The position numbers and the translations under genes were made by a program. A DNA stretch of 64,000 nucleotides, taken from positions 62,001 to 126,000 of the forward strand of contig JADGEB010000001.1 of the NCBI GenBank assembly GCA_016744595.1, written 5' to 3'. Source of the stretch: Desulfuromusa sp. Lineage in GTDB: Bacteria; Desulfobacterota; Desulfuromonadia; Desulfuromonadales; Geopsychrobacteraceae. The notes under the pieces were generated by a model. That model worked only from the letters and a program-made list of their open reading frames with translations, was not told the origin of the DNA and ran no database searches. Positions 46,241 through 55,265 of this stretch are shown one piece after another (within the stretch, counting starts at the first letter, position 1; each line of letters opens with the position of its first letter).

Positions 46241-47959
46241 CTATGTTCTTTTTATGGGCAATGCGATGGTAAATGTCGTTCCTGTACCAAGTTCAGATTC
46301 AACGGTAATTTCACCTTGATGGCCCTTGATAATATCGTAGACCATGCTTAACCCGAGTCCTGTTCCTTTTCCAACGTCCTTAGTTGTAAAAAAGGGTTCG
46401 AAGATTCTCTCTAGATTCTCTTTTGAAATACCGCCCCCATCATCTGATACAGAAGTATATACTTTGTCTTTATCTGCCCAACTACAAACTTTAATGATCC
46501 CTTTGGTGTCTATTGCATGGGATGCATTAATCAGCAGATTCATGAAGACTTGGCCGAGTTGTTGGGGCAGACAGGTTATATAAGGCAACTCCCCATATTT
46601 TTTTTCCAGGCTAACTTTATATTTTAGTTCATTCCAAATAATATTGATGGTGTCATCAATGCAATTGTTAAGATCAATGTTCTGAAGCTCATTCTGATCA
46701 ACTCGGGAAAAAGTTTTTAGATTCTTTACAATTGTTTGAACCCTTTCAGAGCCATCAAGTGATTCGTCAATTAAATCTGTGGTGTCCTCAATCAGATAGT
46801 CAAGCTTTAGCTTTTTTTCTAAAATTTTTAGTTCTTCAAAGGTAGAATCTGAAGGATTTTTGATTGCGTTTTTCTGAGCTTCTATAATATTCATCAGCTT
46901 AACAACATATTTTTTTAACGATTTCAAGTTTTGTGAAATAAACCCCATCGGGTTGTTGATTTCGTGAGCAACGCCAGCGGCTAATTGACCCACAGAAGCC
47001 ATTTTTTCACTCTGAAGTAATTTCGATTGAGATAACTTGAGCTCTTGAAAGGCTTTTTCAAGCTCATTTTTGTTGTCAACGAGTTGGGACTCTATTTTCC
47101 TTCGCTCATCTATTTCATCTTTTAATGCTTGGGTTCTGACCTCGATTTTGGCTTCAAGAGAGGTGTTGAAGTCCTGTATTAGCTTGTTTTTTGCTTTTAA
47201 CTCGTTATCTGTGATCCTGAGTTCTGTTATGGAAGATTCAAGGGCTGAATGGGTTTTGATGCTCTGTCTAAAAACTAATGCTATTAATCCGCTGATAACG
47301 AAGAAGATAAGCAAGGCATCAATAACGACGGATTTTGTACTATCTTTCGATAAAGCGTCTCTCTCTATGCGCAAATCTCGTAGTTTTGATCGTGCTTCAA
47401 ATGAAAGTTGATTGGCACTTTCTTCCATTCTTACGACGAGAGATTTTATTTTCTTACCATGCCGGAAGAGCTCAGTTTCCGGGAGCCCTTTTGTCTCAAG
47501 AAGCTGCTCCTTTAAATCAAGAAGTTGTGGCCGTAACGCAAGTGCGACCAAATTATATCGCTGTCCGTGTTGTGGCTGGTAAGATATTTCCATTGAAGTT
47601 TCTTCTATGCCTGAGATATTCAAGTAAACTTTTTTGCGAAATACTCCCCCATTGCTGAAGACCTCCAAGGCTTGTTCTACTTCCTCAATAGCAGAAAAAG
47701 TTTTTGCTAGCCAAAGCGTTTCCTGTGGTTTTCCCTCTGCAAGATGGGAGTAGAAATTATTAATCGCACCGGCAAGACTAGAGACAACAGTATGCCCTAA
47801 CAACATTTTTGCTTCTGCATTGTATATTTTTATGTTTAAAGTATTATAAGTTTTTTCAATTTTGGAATGACTGAACACGTCCCAAGAGAAGCCAGATAAG
47901 AGGATTAGCAAGATCAATATTAAAGGCATTATTCGGTGTTTCTTATCTCTTTTTGCCAC
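46241..47959 (-). CDS. Membrane sensor histidine kinase partnered with a ModA-like protein
   Basis: 572-residue kinase. Membrane segments lie at about residues 10-30 and 214-234, bounding a helical periplasmic sensor. A coiled coil (245-335) leads to HisKA with [20 protein letters not shown] and a HATPase with [34 protein letters not shown] and [19 protein letters not shown]. It starts 5 bp after the stop of the substrate-binding lipoprotein gene. The two form an operon, so the lipoprotein is the likely ligand-presenting partner. No response regulator is adjacent. Confidence 0.92.
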   Translation of the reverse strand: MAKRDKKHRIMPLILILLILLSGFSWDVFSHSKIEKTYNTLNIKIYNAEAKMLLGHTVVSSLAGAINNFYSHLAEGKPQETLWLAKTFSAIEEVEQALEVFSNGGVFRKKVYLNISGIEETSMEISYQPQHGQRYNLVALALRPQLLDLKEQLLETKGLPETELFRHGKKIKSLVVRMEESANQLSFEARSKLRDLRIERDALSKDSTKSVVIDALLIFFVISGLIALVFRQSIKTHSALESSITELRITDNELKAKNKLIQDFNTSLEAKIEVRTQALKDEIDERRKIESQLVDNKNELEKAFQELKLSQSKLLQSEKMASVGQLAAGVAHEINNPMGFISQNLKSLKKYVVKLMNIIEAQKNAIKNPSDSTFEELKILEKKLKLDYLIEDTTDLIDESLDGSERVQTIVKNLKTFSRVDQNELQNIDLNNCIDDTINIIWNELKYKVSLEKKYGELPYITCLPQQLGQVFMNLLINASHAIDTKGIIKVCSWADKDKVYTSVSDDGGGISKENLERIFEPFFTTKDVGKGTGLGLSMVYDIIKGHQGEITVESELGTGTTFTIALPIKRT

Positions 47960-47964
47960 AATAA

Positions 47965-48750
47965 CTATTCCCCTCCGAATCCATAGTAGTTAAATGTTTT
48001 CCGGCCGGTTTCTGAACTCATAAAAACAAAAAGTCGCTTCGCTAATTCTGGTTCTCTGGAGTATCTCAGCAGGCTGAGAATCAGTCGGTGCGGGATGGCG
48101 ACCGATTTGTCAAGTTGGAGAGCCTCCATTTTATCTATATTTTCGGTCCAAATGGCGGGTGCATACCAGTTCAAAGTTAGGTCTGCGACATCTTCAGTAA
48201 TTGCCTGTCTTAATCCCTTCGAGTCACTGGTCAGATACAGGCTACTGTCCAGGGCTTTTTCATAAAATCCTGCATTGGTCAGGATGTGCTTTGTTTCTTT
48301 GCCGATAGACCCACTATCAGGAGAGCCGAGCACGGTTCGGAACTTTTTACTCACTAAGTTGTTAATGTTCGGTGAAATATTTAGGGGATTGCCCTTCGCT
48401 ACAATTAGTGCCGCTCTGTTGTATCCCACATGTTCCGTTTTTGTAATGACGTTATCCCCAAGACCTTTGTTTATGTAGGCTTCGCTGCCCGGAAGATATA
48501 AGTCACCGGCTTGATTTACTGTCATAATCCGGTAAAGAGTTCCTGATCCCCCTATCATTATTTTGACAGTGCAATTTTCCAGCTTTTCAAAACGACCAGC
48601 AAGTTCCCGTACTGGTTTTTCCATTGTTATGCCACAATAGATCAACAATTCTTTTTTATCTGTAAGGTTGCTAGTTCGCTCATTGCAACCAATCAGCAAA
48701 AAAAGAACGGATAATATAAATCCCCTAAAAAGCGTGGTTTTAATTATCAT
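47965..48750 (-). CDS. ModA-like substrate-binding lipoprotein
   Basis: 261-residue exported protein. The start at 48750 is chosen because aaaggtgg lies 8 bp upstream; a GTG at 48762 is the alternative. The N terminus is a lipoprotein signal (LSVLFLLIGC). The body is a type II periplasmic binding protein of the ModA/oxyanion class: LLIYCGITMEKPVRELAGRFE, MIGGSGTLYRIMTVNQAGDLYLPGS, VLGSPDSGSIGKETK. There is no permease or ATPase gene nearby, and the next gene is a histidine kinase. It therefore probably serves as a sensor module for an oxyanion rather than as part of an importer. Confidence 0.88.
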   Translation of the reverse strand: MIIKTTLFRGFILSVLFLLIGCNERTSNLTDKKELLIYCGITMEKPVRELAGRFEKLENCTVKIMIGGSGTLYRIMTVNQAGDLYLPGSEAYINKGLGDNVITKTEHVGYNRAALIVAKGNPLNISPNINNLVSKKFRTVLGSPDSGSIGKETKHILTNAGFYEKALDSSLYLTSDSKGLRQAITEDVADLTLNWYAPAIWTENIDKMEALQLDKSVAIPHRLILSLLRYSREPELAKRLFVFMSSETGRKTFNYYGFGGE

Positions 48751-48906
48751 TCTATGTGCCACCTTTGGACTAAATAGCTTGATTGGTTCTATCTTTTGTC
48801 GATGTGAATAGTACGGTCATGAGATCACTATAGTCCGACTTGATACACAGTCCATTGACCTTCTCTGGATGGTTTATATTTTCTTAATTATATACAGAAG
48901 TAAAAA

Positions 48907-49068
48907 TTAGATCAAGTAAATGTTAGCGAGGGTTAAGGCTTTGCGGGTGAGGGATTGAAGCATTTTCAAGGTTGTGGATTGATGAAGGCCAAGAATTCTG
49001 GATATCTCAGTTGGTGTATGTTCTACTGATTTTAGAGTAGAAATCTGGTATCGTTCTTCTTGGGTCAT
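48907..49068 (-). pseudogene. IS30-family transposase N-terminal remnant
   Basis: A 53-codon frame begins MTQEERYQISTLKSVEHTPT and continues with EISRILGLHQSTTLKML. It matches the N-terminal HTH of IS30 transposases (TQEERYQI... EIARLLGRHPSTISRE). The catalytic part is absent and no inverted repeats are recognised nearby. Confidence 0.7.
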
Positions 49069-49232
49069 CTGCGTGTGATTTCATATTGTTCCCCTCTAGC
49101 TTCTCTCGGGAAGAAAAAGCAGCGAGCCTTTTGTAATTTACGATCAAACCAAAGTGCCAGAGTTTCACTTATGAGATGAATTTAAAAACTTCGGCTTGTA
49201 AAGTGGGTCGAGATTTAAGAAAGGACATTGCA

Positions 49233-50228
49233 ATGACAAACTTGTCAACGACATTTATGGGGCTGAAACTGGAGAACCCGATTATCGCGGGAAGCTCAGC
49301 ACTCTCCAGTTCAGTGACTGGGGTCAGGAAACTCGAAGAGGGAGGAGCGGGGGCTGTCGTTCTCAAGTCGATCTTCGAGGAGGAAATCATCCATGAAATG
49401 GATGATCTGATGAAGGATGTGCCTGAAACAAGTCGTTATATGGAACGATTCGATTATCAGGATCTGGTGATTCGGCGCGATCAACTTGAAAAGTATACAA
49501 CCTTGATCCGGGAGGTAAAAAAGAGTGTATCTATTCCGGTCATAGCCAGTATCAACTGTGCCTTCTCCTATGAGTGGACGGACTACGCCAAACGATTGGA
49601 GACCGCCGGTGCGGACGCCCTTGAGCTGAACATGTTCTTTTTACCAACGGAGCAGAACCGTAACGCTGATGAAATGGAACAGGCTTACTTCAAAATCGTC
49701 GAGAAGGTTCTCGATAGTGTTTCCATTCCGGTCTCATTGAAAATCAGCCATTACTTCACCCGCCTTGGCTCGATGATTCAGAAGCTGTCGACCACGGGGA
49801 TTTCAGGTCTGGTGCTTTTTAACCGTTTTTACAGCCCCGATTTCGATATTGAGAAACTTAAAGTGGTGCAGAACAACGTGATCAGCTCACCGGCTGAGAT
49901 GGTCACTACACTGCGTTGGGTTGCCATGATGTCGCAGAAGGTTTCCTGTGAGTTGTCTGCGTCCACGGGGATTCATGACGGCGAAGCAGTTATCAAGCAA
50001 TTGCTGGCAGGTGCCCAGACGGTTCAAGTTGTCTCTGCGTTGTATCAGAATCGCCCAGACTATATCCGCACAATGTTGATAGATCTCGAAGCCTGGATGA
50101 GCCGACACGGTTACGAAACGCTTGAAAACTTTCGTGGCAAGATGAGTCAGGACAAGAGTACTGATCCAGCCGCCTACGAAAGGGTTCAGTTTATGAAGTA
50201 CTTCAGTGGACAGAAAGAGATCATATAG
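49233..50228 (+). CDS. Dihydroorotate dehydrogenase-like protein
   Basis: 331-residue TIM-barrel flavoprotein of the class 1 dihydroorotate dehydrogenase family. The start at 49233 follows aaagga. Features include MGLKLENPIIAGSSALSSSV (N-terminal strand), SIPVIASINC, ADALELNMFF, SIPVSLKIS (FMN-contact Lys) and SASTGIHDGEAVIKQLLAGA (FMN phosphate loop). The active-site loop is degenerate compared with PyrD. The family is commonly annotated as dihydroorotate dehydrogenase-like protein in anaerobes, and its substrate is uncertain. It stands alone. Confidence 0.88.
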   Translation: MTNLSTTFMGLKLENPIIAGSSALSSSVTGVRKLEEGGAGAVVLKSIFEEEIIHEMDDLMKDVPETSRYMERFDYQDLVIRRDQLEKYTTLIREVKKSVSIPVIASINCAFSYEWTDYAKRLETAGADALELNMFFLPTEQNRNADEMEQAYFKIVEKVLDSVSIPVSLKISHYFTRLGSMIQKLSTTGISGLVLFNRFYSPDFDIEKLKVVQNNVISSPAEMVTTLRWVAMMSQKVSCELSASTGIHDGEAVIKQLLAGAQTVQVVSALYQNRPDYIRTMLIDLEAWMSRHGYETLENFRGKMSQDKSTDPAAYERVQFMKYFSGQKEII

Positions 50229-50321
50229 ATAATTTGCAGCCAGTCATTGATTGCCCGACAGGCTGCTAAGTCCAAACATGTAATATTGATAATTTACTAC
50301 ATATTCTTTGGAAATAAGCCG

Positions 50322-50813
50322 TCAGTGAGTCTGACGTGCCGCCAAGGCTCCGGCAAAGAGTGGTGGGAACTCTTTAGGGGGCTCTGTGTCAACTTCGAGG
50401 ATTTCAATAATAAAGGTCAGCGCTTTGCCCGCCAGTGGATGATTGGTATCAAGGGTAACAGTTTCTTCAGTAACTTTACCGATCATAAGCAGCAAGATAC
50501 TGCCATCATTCTGAGTAACTTCCAGTTGCCCACCTTCGGTCAGTTCGAGGTTTTCAGGCAGGTCAGTACGGTTAATCTCCTCGGTCAGGGCGGGGTTGGT
50601 TGCTCCGTACGCCTGATCTGGTTTGATGACGACAGTTTTTGTCTCTCCCTGGGACATGCCGATAACCGCTGCTTCAAAGCCTTTGATCACTTCTCCTCTG
50701 CCAATAATGAATGTCAGGGGACTGTCTTCAGGAGACGCATCGAAGATTGTTCCGTCAGCGAGTTTGCCAGTGTATTTAACCGTCACGGTGTTGTTGTGAG
50801 CTGCGTGAATCAT
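50322..50813 (-). CDS. FKBP-type peptidyl-prolyl isomerase, SlyD-like
   Basis: 163-residue prolyl isomerase/chaperone with NNTVTVKYTGKLADGTIFDAS, FIIGRGEVIKGFEAAVIGMSQGE and the closing strand TNHPLAGKALTFIIEILEV. It is a paralogue of the FKBP at 5234 (same architecture, moderately diverged). It is monocistronic. A 223-codon open frame on the opposite strand over the same region is a shadow. Confidence 0.92.
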   Translation of the reverse strand: MIHAAHNNTVTVKYTGKLADGTIFDASPEDSPLTFIIGRGEVIKGFEAAVIGMSQGETKTVVIKPDQAYGATNPALTEEINRTDLPENLELTEGGQLEVTQNDGSILLLMIGKVTEETVTLDTNHPLAGKALTFIIEILEVDTEPPKEFPPLFAGALAARQTH

Positions 50814-51169
50814 GATTACCTCTTTTTAGTGTGTTTGTTGATTTTGCAGGGAGTCGCGATGAGTCCAGTGAGCGCTCTATGCTTAACAAGACCGGCTTCA
50901 TTGGTCAATTGTTTTTAACAATCGAAATATTCAATTCCATACTACTCTTCAGCCGAGGTGTTTCGTTGTCTTGCAAGGGAAAAAGGGGATAGCTTTCATT
51001 AATTTTCAGGTTGAGTGATACATTCAGTGCCCAGTCTTTAGCCGCCTGTCAGGTCGTTAATGGGCTGACTGCTAGCATCAGATCGAGATCAACAATCCTG
51101 ATTATTTGGACAGGTTTCAGTATTAGTAGTGTTAGAGCTACCAAAGTAATATCAGTATGGTGCTTACGG
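50814..51169. other. Intergenic stretch, nothing recognised
   Basis: About 356 bp between the FKBP promoter side and the hipA-like pseudogene. No domain-bearing frame, hairpin with T-run or repeat was found. Confidence 0.5.
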
Positions 51170-51709
51170 TTAAGGTCGCATTATTGGTCCATCGCCAAAG
51201 GCTTTCATCGTACTAATATTTTGCTGACAAATTGATCTGAACTGATCCGTAATGCGCATGTCACTTTGGGCTACTTCCCAAAATCTGGTTGCGACCGGAG
51301 CAATATTCTCATTGTCTGTTCTGATGGATAGTGAAGCAACCTGAAGCGCCTCTTGGGATTATACCCCACCAGCTTTTGACTGATAATACATAGGGGTCAT
51401 ATCATAAATCGGGGCAAGTCCAAAGTTAGTTTTTCCGGGGATAAGGGATATGTTTCCCAGGTGCATGTCGGTATTGCCAATCAGGGTGCCAAAGCCGCTT
51501 AGCCAGCGGAGTGATTCGACATCTTCTTGAGCAATAAGTTGCTCATCATGTAGTTGTTCTACAGCGTCCACCCAAGTTTCACAATAGCCAATAAACTCAG
51601 AGGTAATTGCCATCAGGGAATACAGGGGCAAGCGTCCCCAGAGACCAACCCTGTCAAAGCGACACAGATGATCTGGTTGATCATCACCGCCACTCGATGC
51701 GAATATCGT
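51170..51709 (-). pseudogene. HipA-like kinase fragment with internal stop
   Basis: One reading frame on the minus strand encodes the C-terminal half of a HipA-type serine kinase. It reads FDRVGLWGRLPLYSLMAIT, GTLIGNTDMHLGNISLI (catalytic-loop Asp and Asn), LAPIYDMTPM, then an in-frame TAA at 51359. In the same frame it continues with VATRFWEVAQSDMRITDQFR to a final TAA. The N-terminal half is absent, preceded by a stop. The homologous sequence after the stop shows a nonsense mutation in a formerly intact gene. No HipB-type antitoxin gene is seen. Confidence 0.8.
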
Positions 51710-51873
51710 TTAAAACATGGCCTATAAGGTAGACCCGCTCTCAAACTGAAGAGCCGAAGAGACATTATCGCCAGTTTTAAACACCCCTACATACAAATAA
51801 AGGGAAAACTATGTCTTCAATTGTTAAAGATCAGTTGACAAGCCTAAAGACATTAGATGGTTAGGCTTTTTAT

Positions 51874-52332
51874 TTATGGCTTGTAGCGCCCAATTTCTCG
51901 ATCACTTAACGGTCCTGTTATGACTCGTGTGACGGACTGCTTAAGTTCTCCTCGAACCAATTCTCTTTCAAGAGTAGTGTGATTGATTTTGTAAAGTGGC
52001 GGCATAACCCATTCTATTGTTTCAAGCCCAGAGTCTGGATCTTCTGTGACTTTAAGTTTGTGAACAAAATTCGCATGTAATGATGGATTGTCACCACAGT
52101 AGTAGTGATTATTCACCCATTTTGACGTATAAGGATTTGCCTTTGGTCGTCTTGAATAATAGGCAAGGGCAGAAACTGAGCAGGCATGTATTGCGTAAAT
52201 TGAATCTACAATTTCGCCTACTTTTTCGCGAGAAAGTCGGGGCCGAAGAATTCCTGCAATATGATCTTCAACAGCAGCATGATCTCCACCCCACTCCCAT
52301 GTCAGTAACCATGCTTTTTGATTTTTTATCAT
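51874..52332 (-). CDS. Hypothetical protein
   Basis: 152-residue soluble protein of unknown function. It begins MIKNQKAWLLTWEWGGDHAA, continues KVGEIVDSIYAIHACSVSALAYY and carries GDNPSLHANFVHKLKV. Similar proteins occur sporadically in bacterial islands as far as I know, but no function is assigned. No signal peptide or membrane segment is visible. It lies between a broken hipA and the integrated element, in a region that looks accessory. Confidence 0.6.
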   Translation of the reverse strand: MIKNQKAWLLTWEWGGDHAAVEDHIAGILRPRLSREKVGEIVDSIYAIHACSVSALAYYSRRPKANPYTSKWVNNHYYCGDNPSLHANFVHKLKVTEDPDSGLETIEWVMPPLYKINHTTLERELVRGELKQSVTRVITGPLSDREIGRYKP

Positions 52333-52737
52333 TTATTGAAAGCCTAACTAGAAGTAGACAGCCTAAAAGTCGCATTTAATTACGGCACTCCAAGCTATCA
52401 TGCTGAAGTTATTTGTTATATGGCATTTTCTGAATGATATTATGCTGCAACTTAACACTCCTCTCCATTGCAGTAACACGGGGGGCAAAATACATTTGAG
52501 ATCTTAGGTACACGGTGGGCAGATAAAAGAGATAATGATTCTCACCCCATATCCTCCTGAGAATAAATTTGTCCGTTAACTTGAGAGGTTATAGCTTATT
52601 TGAGGTTTTTTCAAGTAGAACTCTTCAATAGGAAAACTTAGTGCAAGAGGCAGAAAGGTATTTAGGTGCCGGTATGTCTGCCAGTCGCAGCAAAGTTCCA
52701 ATTTCTTATTAGCCAAGCACGTTTCAATTTATGTATA

Positions 52738-52761
52738 TTCGGGGGACACAATGCCTATTTA
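52738..52761. repeat. Dispersed short repeat copy (GGACACAAT type)
   Basis: TTCGGGGGACACAAT followed by GCCTATTTA. A near-identical copy (TTCGGAGGACACAAT, then AGCTATTTA) lies at 46151-46174. Sequences of this type often flank REP-associated or IS200-like transposase genes; no such gene is seen here. Confidence 0.45.
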
Positions 52762-52848
52762 CATATTTGTGGCCAACTAGATGATGAAGTATTGATTGAT
52801 TATAGTGAATTGTGACAGTCGAAATGAAGGATCGAACTCTGGAAAATA

Positions 52849-52884
52849 AAAAGCCTTGCTATCAGTAAAGATAGCAAGGCTTTT
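52849..52884 (-). terminator. Terminator displaced from the tRNA-Leu 3' side
   Basis: A perfect 15-bp stem (AAAAGCCTTGCTATC and its complement) with loop AGTAAA and T/A-rich ends. It lies 3 bp outside attL. On the minus strand it would originally have followed the tRNA-Leu gene before the element inserted. Confidence 0.75.
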
Positions 52885-52887
52885 ATA

Positions 52888-52913
52888 TTTTTGGTACGAA
52901 GGCCGGAATCGAA
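52888..52913. repeat. attL
   Basis: TTTTTGGTAC-GAAGGCC then GGAATCGAA duplicates the 3' end of tRNA-Leu, with a single C deletion relative to the tRNA copy. Confidence 0.85.
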
Positions 52914-52968
52914 AAAAGATCTTAACTAAACGTTATTGTTGTTATTTATGCTTAAATTATGGATCATA

Positions 52969-52990
52969 TACCCCTAAATATACCCCTAAA
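52969..52990. promoter_or_regulatory. Arm-type integrase repeats near attL
   Basis: Two direct copies of TACCCCTAAA (52969 and 52981, 12 bp apart) lie 56 bp inside attL. The same decamer recurs near the other end (60290, and inverted at 60244; a 9-bp variant at 60279). They are probable binding sites of the integrase N-terminal arm-binding domain. Confidence 0.6.
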
Positions 52991-53171
52991 AATGTTTGCC
53001 TGTGCCTGATTCTTCCATCTGATAACCTCATGCCCCCCATTTAGGGTGCGTTGTTGCAATTGTATCCCACGCGCAGAAAATGTTGAAAATTTTGATCCTA
53101 AAATTATGGCTACCTGCTCAGTAGTCTATATATCAGGCTAATCGGTTCCTGTAACATAAATAATCAGGTAG

Positions 53172-53200
53172 TTGACTTTCTGTGTGCATATGCACATAAT
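53172..53200 (+). promoter_or_regulatory. Promoter with palindromic operator
   Basis: TTGACT and CATAAT are separated by 17 bp. The spacer contains a perfect 14-bp palindrome (TGTGCATATGCACA, 53183-53196) overlapping the -10. It should drive the two plus-strand genes of the element and be repressed by a dimeric regulator. Confidence 0.55.
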
Positions 53201-53205
53201 AGCAT

Positions 53206-53379
53206 ATGGCAATCAAACAATTAAAAAGCAGGGTAAAGAAACTCAAGCCATCGATGCGTAAAATTTACACGCTATCTGTTGAAAAGCAAGAGCCACCGGA
53301 AACATTTGATCCTAAAAACGATCTGCTAGTAGTGGTTGATTTATGCGGATGGAGCAGGGGGCTGTATGGCACAAGCTAA
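53206..53379 (+). CDS. Small basic protein of the integrative element
   Basis: 57-residue protein of unknown function. It is basic at the N terminus (MAIKQLKSRVKKLKPSMRK) and ends WSRGLYGTS. It lies directly behind the palindrome-bearing promoter and overlaps the start of the DUF5681 gene by 14 bp, suggesting translational coupling. No clear Shine-Dalgarno is present. It may be a leader or DNA-binding peptide. Confidence 0.45.
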   Translation: MAIKQLKSRVKKLKPSMRKIYTLSVEKQEPPETFDPKNDLLVVVDLCGWSRGLYGTS

Positions 53380-53818
53380 AAAAAACAAGGTAGCAAAGAG
53401 TAGGGGGCAGGACGGTAAGTTTTTACCGGGAGCTAGTGGTAACCCTAAAGGACGTCCGCGCAAGGCAGCACAAGCCCTGCATGATCTTCAATATCTCTTG
53501 CTTGATGCTGCGCCCAGTGTGGTCGCGAGATTGGTAATTTCAGCGGTTAGCCAAGGTGATACATCCGCTGCAAGGATACTGCTGGACAACTTGCCGCATA
53601 CTGATTCAAGAATCAGTCTTGATGCTGGTGATAAGGTGCAACTTGATAGCGCTGCTGACGTTCTGACGTACTCTAAAAACATTATTGAGCTCACGACCAG
53701 TGGTGCATTGTCTATATCTCAAGGGGAAACGCTGAGCCGTCTGCTGGATAAGCATAGCAAGCTGATAGAGGCTGAGCAACTGGAGAAGCGGATAGAGGCT
53801 CTGGAATCCAACAATTAA
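53366..53818 (+). CDS. DUF5681-domain protein
   Basis: 150-residue protein. The start at 53366 gives MAQAKKNKVAKSRGQDGKF. The DUF5681 signature GKFLPGASGNPKGRPRKA is near residue 18, followed by a helical body (PSVVARLVISAVSQGDTSAARILLDNL) and a C-terminal coiled coil (LSRLLDKHSKLIEAEQLEKRIEAL). DUF5681 proteins are typically found in phages and mobile elements next to terminase genes and may act in DNA packaging, but the function is not established. It is the only plus-strand protein gene in the element besides the small overlapping gene. Confidence 0.75.
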   Translation: MAQAKKNKVAKSRGQDGKFLPGASGNPKGRPRKAAQALHDLQYLLLDAAPSVVARLVISAVSQGDTSAARILLDNLPHTDSRISLDAGDKVQLDSAADVLTYSKNIIELTTSGALSISQGETLSRLLDKHSKLIEAEQLEKRIEALESNN

Positions 53819-53822
53819 TTTA

Positions 53823-54659
53823 TCAATAGTTGTATTTGATGTTTTTTTCTAGCAGTTCGCCGTCCCTGTAGATAGTTAACACAGCGCTCTTGTCAGAATC
53901 TTCATCGAGCATCCGCGAAAAAGACTCAACTCCGTAAACGTCTTCACCGTTAAACTTCAGCACAACATCCCCAGTGATAAGATCCGCGTAATAAGCTGGT
54001 GTATTTTTTACAACAACGGCTAAAACTACCCCTTTATTGGAGCCAATCTGTTTCCTGATCGAATCCGAGGGAACTTCAGGATGTATCCCTACACCCCACC
54101 GTTCTTTATGTACCCAGTACGACGCTGACTGATCATATCTCCTCACACTTTTAGGGACATAATTCACTGATGAACTACCCGGGATATAGGTCGATGAAGT
54201 TCCTGAATAATTTCCGTAAGTGTTCGTCAAGCCACCGGAGCCATATGTGTTGGCCGAAAAATTTCCATAGTTATTAGAAGTTACCACTTTCCCCGGCGTG
54301 TATGTAAAGACAGGCATAGACCCTATTTCTGTGTTCGTATATTCAGAGTGGAGTAAAACATGAGTTGCTTTAAGTTTTTTGGCTTGCTGCAGCGCCCTAT
54401 TTGTTCTCTCGTACTTACCATTAAAGGAAGAATATCCGAGCATTATATAACCATCGGTAAGCATCGATAAGGCATCTTGTGACGGGTTTGCACTTGTGAA
54501 CATACGTGGCTTTTCATTTTCTTGAAGAATCCTAAAAATCGTGGGGTCAAGCGGATGTCCATTCGTCTTATCTACATAAAACTTTGAGTAACTTCCTGTT
54601 GTGCATCCACTCAAAAACATCGTTGATGCAAAAATTAAGCAAATAAATATTTTATTCAT
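53823..54659 (-). CDS. PDZ-domain lipoprotein (element cargo)
   Basis: 278-residue exported protein. It has a lipoprotein signal (MNKIFICLIFASTMFLSGC) and an N-terminal domain (about 20-125) of unknown fold with YSSFNGKYERTNRALQQAKKLKATHVLLHSEYT. A low-complexity Gly/Ser/Tyr/Thr-rich linker (about 130-170, NYGNFSANTYGSGGLTNTYG) follows. The C-terminal PDZ domain is clear (KNTPAYYADLITGDVVLKFN). No protease domain is visible. It is probably a surface or periplasmic cargo protein and shares a strand with the upstream exported protein. Confidence 0.78.
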   Translation of the reverse strand: MNKIFICLIFASTMFLSGCTTGSYSKFYVDKTNGHPLDPTIFRILQENEKPRMFTSANPSQDALSMLTDGYIMLGYSSFNGKYERTNRALQQAKKLKATHVLLHSEYTNTEIGSMPVFTYTPGKVVTSNNYGNFSANTYGSGGLTNTYGNYSGTSSTYIPGSSSVNYVPKSVRRYDQSASYWVHKERWGVGIHPEVPSDSIRKQIGSNKGVVLAVVVKNTPAYYADLITGDVVLKFNGEDVYGVESFSRMLDEDSDKSAVLTIYRDGELLEKNIKYNY

Positions 54660-54688
54660 TCTTTCTCACTCCTTGTCGGTCTACAACC

Positions 54689-55075
54689 CTACTGGATGAC
54701 GCACTTCCCATAATATTGAGATGGAACCAGATCGCCCAAGACGATAGAATTTCTACTGTGGACTGAGTCGCCATTGTTGGCAACCGTCGTAGTCATTACA
54801 TTTCCAACCTCTGTCACTTCAACAAAAGTTATGCCCCCCTGCGTTGAAATCATTGTTACTTCGACGCTGCCAATATTGCCCAGCATATAGGCGCTGTTTT
54901 TGTTTGTATCAACTACAAACCGAAGCACAAAACCTTGCGATGGTTTTTTAAGACCCTCTTGGCTAGCTATCAGTTGATAGTCACAAGTAAATGCCATGGT
55001 GTTGTCTGCGTGAACTGGCGTGATGCTAGTGAAAAAGAATAATGCGAAGAGATATTTCCTGAAGATTATTTTCAT
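54689..55075 (-). CDS. Small exported protein (element cargo)
   Basis: 128-residue protein with a Sec signal peptide (KYLFALFFFTSITPVHA) and a mature domain of about 105 residues predicted as beta strands. The domain contains FTCDYQLIASQEGLKKPSQG and ends YYGKCVIQ, where two cysteines could form one disulfide. It is not recognised. It lies 29 bp upstream of the PDZ lipoprotein gene and is probably co-transcribed with it. Confidence 0.68.
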   Translation of the reverse strand: MKIIFRKYLFALFFFTSITPVHADNTMAFTCDYQLIASQEGLKKPSQGFVLRFVVDTNKNSAYMLGNIGSVEVTMISTQGGITFVEVTEVGNVMTTTVANNGDSVHSRNSIVLGDLVPSQYYGKCVIQ

Positions 55076-55265
55076 GGTTTCCCCTCCATTGTTTTACATA
55101 AATAAGAATATACCTGTTTGTGTAAAATGCTACTTTTTTTTGTAAAATATCGCGGACAAGCTAGATTTGTCATGTGTTGTCTCGCTGTCTTGTTACGTTA
55201 GGATGTAAAGGTGGTATCCACTATTCACGCGGTTTAAACTTTAAGCGGGGGGTTACCCCTTTTCT

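Noticed and set aside
50247..50918. 223-codon open frame on the plus strand
   Set aside because: It is antisense to a clear FKBP gene (50322-50813, minus) and its translation shows no domain; a shadow frame.
51359..51361. Possible recoded stop (selenocysteine) in the hipA-like frame
   Set aside because: The codon is TAA, whereas selenocysteine needs TGA; treated as a nonsense mutation.
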